The notes below the pieces were generated by a model. That model saw nothing but the letters and a program-made list of their open reading frames with translations, was not told the DNA's origin and did not search any database. This document shows, in pieces, positions 27,347-32,500 of a stretch of 32,500 bases of DNA. A program made the translations under genes and the position numbers. The number at the start of each line of letters is the position of its first letter. The stretch's first letter is position 1. The stretch is from Gammaproteobacteria bacterium (lineage in GTDB: Bacteria > Pseudomonadota > Gammaproteobacteria > Steroidobacterales > Woeseiaceae): assembly GCA_018677555.1 (NCBI GenBank), contig JAHHOT010000180.1:1-32500 (forward strand), in the 5' to 3' direction.

Positions 27347-28021
27347 TCAAAACCGATAGTTGAGCGACAGTGACAGCCCCAATGGCGACAACTTGTCGAC
27401 ACTGCGGCTCTCGCCACTGACACGTTCAATGATTTGCATATCGACGAATTGATGCTCGACGCGGCCGGCGGCGACAATGGACCAGTGCGGCGAAAATGCA
27501 AAAGCGGCACCCGCCGAAACCCCGAGGTGGATACCGACCCCGGTTTCAACATGCAGATCGTAGCGACGGCCGTTTGCCTGCTCGCCCGTCAAGCCGGAGA
27601 CAGCACTGACACCAAGCCCGATGCCCGCGTCCCAGAACCAGTCGATGCCCCGATCCAGGTCCCGCCGGCGCTTGCCGAGCGCGGTCGCGAACACCACCGT
27701 CCGGGCAGGCACATGCGCGTAGGGATCGACCAGGTCGTAACGATAGGAATCGAGCGAGAACACGACAAACCAGTCGTCCGCAACGTGATAACGCCAGCGA
27801 ATTCCCGCACCCACCATCGCATCGGTCACCGAGTCCCCCGCATGCAAGACCGACGCACGGACGCCCACTTCGCTGTTTCCGGTTTCGGCCCGGGCAACAT
27901 ACGGCTGATGCAGGACGAGCAGCAGCAACGCCAGCCACGGCGTCGCCGGGTGGGCGCAGCCCCTGGGTGCGAACCCGCGTCCGCTGCTGCACCGCAACAT
28001 TTTTGTTGTCAGGTAGCTCAC
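27347..28021 (-). CDS. Putative outer-membrane beta-barrel protein
   Basis: 224 aa; signal-like segment ending ARA, alternating amphipathic strands, C-terminal LSLSLNYRF. Confidence 0.65.
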   Translation of the reverse strand: MSYLTTKMLRCSSGRGFAPRGCAHPATPWLALLLLVLHQPYVARAETGNSEVGVRASVLHAGDSVTDAMVGAGIRWRYHVADDWFVVFSLDSYRYDLVDPYAHVPARTVVFATALGKRRRDLDRGIDWFWDAGIGLGVSAVSGLTGEQANGRRYDLHVETGVGIHLGVSAGAAFAFSPHWSIVAAGRVEHQFVDMQIIERVSGESRSVDKLSPLGLSLSLNYRF

Positions 28022-28171
28022 ACCTCTCTTTGACGTTATTTGTCCGAATTCCGGTCGGGGTTTCGAAGCGGCTATCGCAGCAACGACGGCTGGCAGGCAA
28101 TATGCTGTAATCAGAGGAGATTACTGCATGCAGGCGACCGGTTTTCCGCCGGCACAACGTCAAACCTAGTG

Positions 28172-28801
28172 ATGGCAAAGGGACGCAAAGCAGTCGTCTA
28201 CCTGGATGACAAGCGCCTGGCCGCTCGGGTTCGTAGCGGCGATGAAGAGGCGTTTCGCCAGTTTTTCGACGACAACTACGACCGCCTCTATCGTTTTGCG
28301 CTTACACGGCTCAAAAACGACATAGACGCGGCGGAGGACATCGTGCAGCTCAGTTTTTCAAAAGCGCTGGCGAAACTCCATACCTACAAGGCGGAGTCCC
28401 AGCTGCATACCTGGCTCTGTGCGATCTGTCGTAATGATATTGGCGACTGGTATCGCAAGCAGGGTCGATACGAGGAGCGGATCGTGCTGGTCGAAGATCA
28501 ACCGGCTATTCAAGCGGCAATTGACTCTTTTCGCGCACCGGCAATTGACGATCCCGTACTCAGTTTTCAGCGCACCGAAGCCGCCAGGCTGATCCAGGTA
28601 GCACTCGATCGCCTGCCGCCGAAATACGGCAACGCACTCGAATGGAAATACGTAGAGGGCTATTCATCAAGGGAAATCGCGGAGCGACTGAACATCGGCG
28701 TGGAAGCCGCACAGTCACTGCTGGCACGCGCGAAGCGCGCATTTGCCGACGTTTACGGGGCGCTCGCAAGCGCCAGCAATGAATCCGCAAGTCGAGGCTG
28801 A
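28172..28801 (+). CDS. ECF-type RNA polymerase sigma factor
   Basis: FFDDNYDRLYRFALTRLKNDIDAAEDIVQLSFSKAL (region 2) and LPPKYGNALEWKYVEGYSSREIAERLNIGVEAAQSLLARAKRAF (region 4). ORF opens at 28040; start MAKGRK at 28172 more likely. Confidence 0.9.
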   Translation: MAKGRKAVVYLDDKRLAARVRSGDEEAFRQFFDDNYDRLYRFALTRLKNDIDAAEDIVQLSFSKALAKLHTYKAESQLHTWLCAICRNDIGDWYRKQGRYEERIVLVEDQPAIQAAIDSFRAPAIDDPVLSFQRTEAARLIQVALDRLPPKYGNALEWKYVEGYSSREIAERLNIGVEAAQSLLARAKRAFADVYGALASASNESASRG

Positions 28802-28805
28802 AGGA

Positions 28806-29807
28806 ATGTCGAACAAAGATATTGACGACAAACACGAGGATATGCTGAGCGAACTGTTCGAACACGCATCGCCTCGCCCGCAACCATCCAGCGACGCGCG
28901 TGCACGTACGTTTGCCGCCCTCCATGGCGAATGGCAGGCGCTATCGGCCCGCCGTCGCAACAGGCAGCGGATCATGCAATGGAGCGTCGCGGCGACGGTC
29001 ATGATTGCTGCAGTGCTCGGTTTTCGCAGCATGGATAGCGGCGCGCCAACGACCACAATTCCGGTGGCGCAGATCAATCGAATCTCCGGCGATGAGGTCT
29101 TTATCAACGATCGGCGGATCGATAGCGCTGCGCAAGCCGCTGCGACGATTCGCGTCCTGCCCGGCGATACGCTGCGGGCAGGTCCCGACTCGCTGGTGGC
29201 GCTCGGCTGGTCCGGCGGTGGATCGCTGCGAGTGGCGCCGAACACGACCATCCGGTTTCAGTCCAGCGAGGCAATTCGCCTGCGCGCCGGCAGCCTGTAC
29301 TTCGATTCGCGGCCGTTTGGCCAGGCGGCCAGGCCGGATCTGACATTCACTGTTGACACGCGATTTGGCCGCATCAGCCATATTGGCACGCAATTCATGC
29401 TGCGGCAGGACGCCACGCAGCTGTCTGTGAGCGTGCGCGAGGGCGAGGTGCAACTCGCGGGTCCGAATGTCGACGTGGCGGTACGCAGCGGCGATGAAAA
29501 AATCCTGCATGCAAACGGCGACTTCGACCAGCGCGCCATCGATGCGGACGATCCACGCTGGCGCTGGGCAAGCGACATTGCTCCCGAGGTCGAATTCAGC
29601 CGCCTGAAAATCGATGACATCCTGCAATGGGCCGGGCGGGAAACGGGGAGGACGGTCATTTACAGGACCAGCGCCGTGCGCGCGGTCGCAGAAAGAGAGT
29701 CTGCTTTCGGTCTGGACGGGCAATCACCGGAGCATGCGCTCCAGCTCATTCCGGGGATGACCGGTTTAAGTGCCACTACCGGCAACGGCAGGATCGTCGT
29801 CGAATAA
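28806..29807 (+). CDS. FecR-like anti-sigma/signal transducer with STN-like C-terminus
   Basis: One TM (IMQWSVAATVMIAAVLGF), FecR motifs DTRFGRISHIGTQFMLRQD...VREGEVQL, C-terminal VEFSRLKIDDILQWAGRETGRTVIY. Start uncertain (28779 or 28806). Confidence 0.85.
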   Translation: MSNKDIDDKHEDMLSELFEHASPRPQPSSDARARTFAALHGEWQALSARRRNRQRIMQWSVAATVMIAAVLGFRSMDSGAPTTTIPVAQINRISGDEVFINDRRIDSAAQAAATIRVLPGDTLRAGPDSLVALGWSGGGSLRVAPNTTIRFQSSEAIRLRAGSLYFDSRPFGQAARPDLTFTVDTRFGRISHIGTQFMLRQDATQLSVSVREGEVQLAGPNVDVAVRSGDEKILHANGDFDQRAIDADDPRWRWASDIAPEVEFSRLKIDDILQWAGRETGRTVIYRTSAVRAVAERESAFGLDGQSPEHALQLIPGMTGLSATTGNGRIVVE

Positions 29808-29941
29808 GCGGCGTAAAATGTGGGGGCGTATCAAAGATATCGGATCTTTTTCGGCGCATACTTGGCCGGGCTTCCGCATTCGAGGTGCGCTAACGTTACT
29901 GCGCGGAGTCGCGGCCTGTTGCTGGGCGCCGGGGAGTTGAG

Positions 29942-32281
29942 ATGCCGGCCTGGGTAGGAAAACTCGTGCTTTTTGCGTCGCTGTGGGCCGTTCCGGCCCT
30001 GGCACAGGACCGTGCCACGCCGGCAAGCATCGTCGTTGGCCGCTCGATCCAGGAGGTCATCGACGATTTTCGTTCGCAGGGAATCGCGATTGCCTACAGC
30101 ACCGCGTTGCTGTCACCCGACCTGCTGGTCCGGGAAGACCCGAAATCCACCGATCCGATCAATATCGTCAACGAGATTCTCGCACCGCACGGTTTGACCG
30201 TGACCGCTACCGATGATCTGTATGTCGTCACCCGCATGACGACGGCGGGGGCAGCGCAAAGCGGCGAAGCGGGTGACATCGCCGTCCCCGCGGCACAACC
30301 CGAAGCACCCATTCCCGAACTCAGTGTTTCCGCAAGTCGTTACGAAATTCTCCGCGACCTGATGGACTCCCCGACCTTTATCGACCAGCGCACGATACAA
30401 CAGCTACCGATACTGGGCGAGGATCCGATACGAGCTGTTCAACGTTTGCCAGGCGCAGCGGCAAGCGGCGTTTCAGCGCAGGCACATCTGCGTGGTAGTG
30501 CTCGTGACGATACCGGGATGATTCTGAACGGGCAGCGACTGCTTGATCCGTTCCATGTGCGCGAATATCACAATCTGTTTTCGGCGATCGATTCGCGCGC
30601 GGTCAACGGCATCGAGGTGTTCACCGGCGGATTCCCCGCACAGTACGGCGACCAGATGGGTGGATTGGTGCTGATCGACACGGTGACGCCCGACAAGGAA
30701 CGACACACGGAAATCGGCCTGAGCGTATACAACACATCGCTGCTCACGGCCGGCACAGGCGCCGATGGCGATGTCGAATGGCTGGTGTCGGCACGGCGTG
30801 GCAACCTCGACCTGGTCATGAACCCGGAGCTCGGCGAACCGACATACAACGACGTATTCGCCGAAATCGGCGTCAACTTCTCCGATAAAAGCAAAGTGTC
30901 CGTAAACGGGCTGGTCGCCCACGATTCGATCCTGCTGATTACGGAGTCCGACCCTGAGGAACGGGAACAGGCGAAAAGTGACGCACGCAATGCGCAGTTC
31001 TGGATCAACTGGCGCCAGGAATGGACTGATCGCCTGGTCAGCTACACGACCTTGTCCATCAGTGAACTGAAGAGCACCCGCAGCGGCTCGATCGAGGACG
31101 AGGAAGAGATCGTCGGTTCAGTCAATGACCGGCGCGATATCAGCGTCTATGGCGCATCCACCCACTGGACGTTCCAACCGAACGACGTCCATCGCATCAA
31201 GTTCGGTGGCGAGTTTCGGCGGGTCCAGGGAGATTTCGATTATTTCGGCGAAGTGGAGTATTTCGAGGACTTCGCCCGGTTTCCCGGTGTGCCGAACCCG
31301 ATTCAGCGGTCCGTAGTCACGTCCGTCGACGGTGACGCCATCTCGCTTTACGCGGCGGACCGCTTGCGCTTCGGCCGCCGCACGGCGGCCGAAATCGGTA
31401 TCCGCTGGGACAAGCAGTCCTACACTGACGTGCTCGAGGACGACCAGGTCAGCCCTCGCCTCAGCCTCGTCCATGGTATCGGCAAGGCGACCGACCTCCG
31501 CCTGAGCTGGGGACGCTACTACCAGTCGCAAAGCGTTAACCAGCTCCAGGTCGAAGACGGTATTTCCAGCTACTACCCGGCGCAGCGCGCGGACCAGGCT
31601 ATCGTTGGCCTGACGCATCGATTCGGTAATGGCTATGCCGCGCGCGCCGAGATTTACCGCAAGTCGATGGAACGGGTTCGGCCGCGCTTCGAAAACATGC
31701 TCGACCCGCTCGCCGTCATGCCGGAACTCAAACCCGATCGGGTACGCATAGATCCCAGCAGTGCGGAAGCGCATGGCGTCGAGCTATCCCTGTCCTATGA
31801 CGGCAGCGAGGCGCTCAGCTGGTGGACGTCGTATGTCTGGTCGAGAGTCGAGGACCGGATCGGCGGACGCGACGTACCGCGCAGCTGGGATCAACAGCAT
31901 GCCCTGCAAAGTGGCATCATGTGGAACCACGGCCGCTGGGATATCGCGTTCGTCCTGAATGCACACAGTGGCTGGCCGCTCACCGAGGTTTTCATCGATC
32001 CGGATTCTGATCCGGAGGACCCGGAACTGATCTTCGGACCGCGTAATGCGCGTCGTTACGAATGGTTTGGCACGCTCGACTTTCGCGTGAGTTACAAGAA
32101 AGAATTCGCAAAGAGCGCGTTGACGCTGTTTCTCGAGATCTCCAACTCGACCAATCGCGTGAATGAGTGCTGCCTTGACTTCGAGACCGATGAAGATGAG
32201 AACGAAAACACCATTCTTCTGACCAAAACCGAGGATTGGTACCCGATCCTCCCGGCAGTCGGCATCCTCTGGGAATTCTGA
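29942..32281 (+). CDS. TonB-dependent receptor with N-terminal STN domain
   Basis: 779 aa; signal peptide ending ALA, STN-like SIQEVIDDFRSQGIAIAYSTALL, plug AVQRLPGAAASGVSAQAHLRGSARDDTGMILNGQRL...VFTGGFPAQYGDQMGG, C-terminal aromatic F. Confidence 0.92.
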   Translation: MPAWVGKLVLFASLWAVPALAQDRATPASIVVGRSIQEVIDDFRSQGIAIAYSTALLSPDLLVREDPKSTDPINIVNEILAPHGLTVTATDDLYVVTRMTTAGAAQSGEAGDIAVPAAQPEAPIPELSVSASRYEILRDLMDSPTFIDQRTIQQLPILGEDPIRAVQRLPGAAASGVSAQAHLRGSARDDTGMILNGQRLLDPFHVREYHNLFSAIDSRAVNGIEVFTGGFPAQYGDQMGGLVLIDTVTPDKERHTEIGLSVYNTSLLTAGTGADGDVEWLVSARRGNLDLVMNPELGEPTYNDVFAEIGVNFSDKSKVSVNGLVAHDSILLITESDPEEREQAKSDARNAQFWINWRQEWTDRLVSYTTLSISELKSTRSGSIEDEEEIVGSVNDRRDISVYGASTHWTFQPNDVHRIKFGGEFRRVQGDFDYFGEVEYFEDFARFPGVPNPIQRSVVTSVDGDAISLYAADRLRFGRRTAAEIGIRWDKQSYTDVLEDDQVSPRLSLVHGIGKATDLRLSWGRYYQSQSVNQLQVEDGISSYYPAQRADQAIVGLTHRFGNGYAARAEIYRKSMERVRPRFENMLDPLAVMPELKPDRVRIDPSSAEAHGVELSLSYDGSEALSWWTSYVWSRVEDRIGGRDVPRSWDQQHALQSGIMWNHGRWDIAFVLNAHSGWPLTEVFIDPDSDPEDPELIFGPRNARRYEWFGTLDFRVSYKKEFAKSALTLFLEISNSTNRVNECCLDFETDEDENENTILLTKTEDWYPILPAVGILWEF

Positions 32282-32308
32282 GCCGCCGGCGCTCGCGACA
32301 AAGCAACC

Positions 32309-32375
32309 GTAGGAGCGGCGCCCCCGTCGCGACCACCAACATCGATCGCAGTCGCGGCGAGGGCGCCGCTCCTAC
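32309..32375. repeat. GTAG-headed REP-like inverted repeat pair
   Basis: Arms 32309..32333 (GTAGGAGCGGCGCCCCCGTCGCGAC) and 32351..32375 (reverse complement with 2 mismatches), 17-nt loop; outer 14 bp perfect. Confidence 0.8.
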
Positions 32376-32500
32376 ATTAGGTGGTACCCGCGTACGAGCA
32401 CCGCCCCGATGCGATCGCAGTCACGAATGGGTGTCGCGGCCCGTCGCCGCTCCTGGAAACAATTCGCCGCGGTCGCCGGGTGCGTTAAACTCGGCACCCC

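Noticed and set aside
1-32500. CRISPR arrays, tRNA/rRNA genes, insertion sequences, prophage
   Set aside because: No regularly spaced direct repeats, tRNA-like CCA arms, transposase/integrase or phage structural ORFs were seen by eye; a tRNAscan/ISfinder run would be needed to exclude small cases.

Overview
32.5 kb of GC-rich bacterial chromosome, probably gammaproteobacterial (inferred from gene content only). It is densely coded and mostly catabolic/accessory. Left to right: (1) end of a Zn-type alcohol dehydrogenase, an enolase-superfamily dehydratase, and a convergent GMC oxidoreductase divergent from a TetR regulator; (2) APS kinase (cysC) and ATP sulfurylase (sat) followed by a rho-independent terminator; (3) a seven-gene envelope operon: DUF6152-like, secreted 'DLSGIW' protein, extended DUF6152-like, two DUF6644-like membrane proteins, HupE/UreJ-like permease, transmembrane-anchor protein. 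Three of its exported products are predicted to mature with an N-terminal histidine; (4) a 4-hydroxyphenylacetate/homoprotocatechuate meta-cleavage cluster with two HpaR-like MarR regulators, a two-subunit LigA/LigB-type ring-cleavage dioxygenase, a DapA-fold aldolase, and matching palindromic operator candidates; (5) an IclR-linked module of ALDH, HAD hydrolase, class III transaminase and Tm-1-like/UPF0261 protein; (6) a GT4 glycosyltransferase plus an outer-membrane beta-barrel; (7) an ECF sigma / FecR-like / TonB-dependent receptor unit, ending in a GTAG-headed REP-like inverted repeat. No tRNA, rRNA, CRISPR or transposase was recognised. The best candidate for an undescribed system is the DUF6152/HupE envelope operon. 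The next most interesting item is the mosaic homoprotocatechuate pathway with its shared operator.
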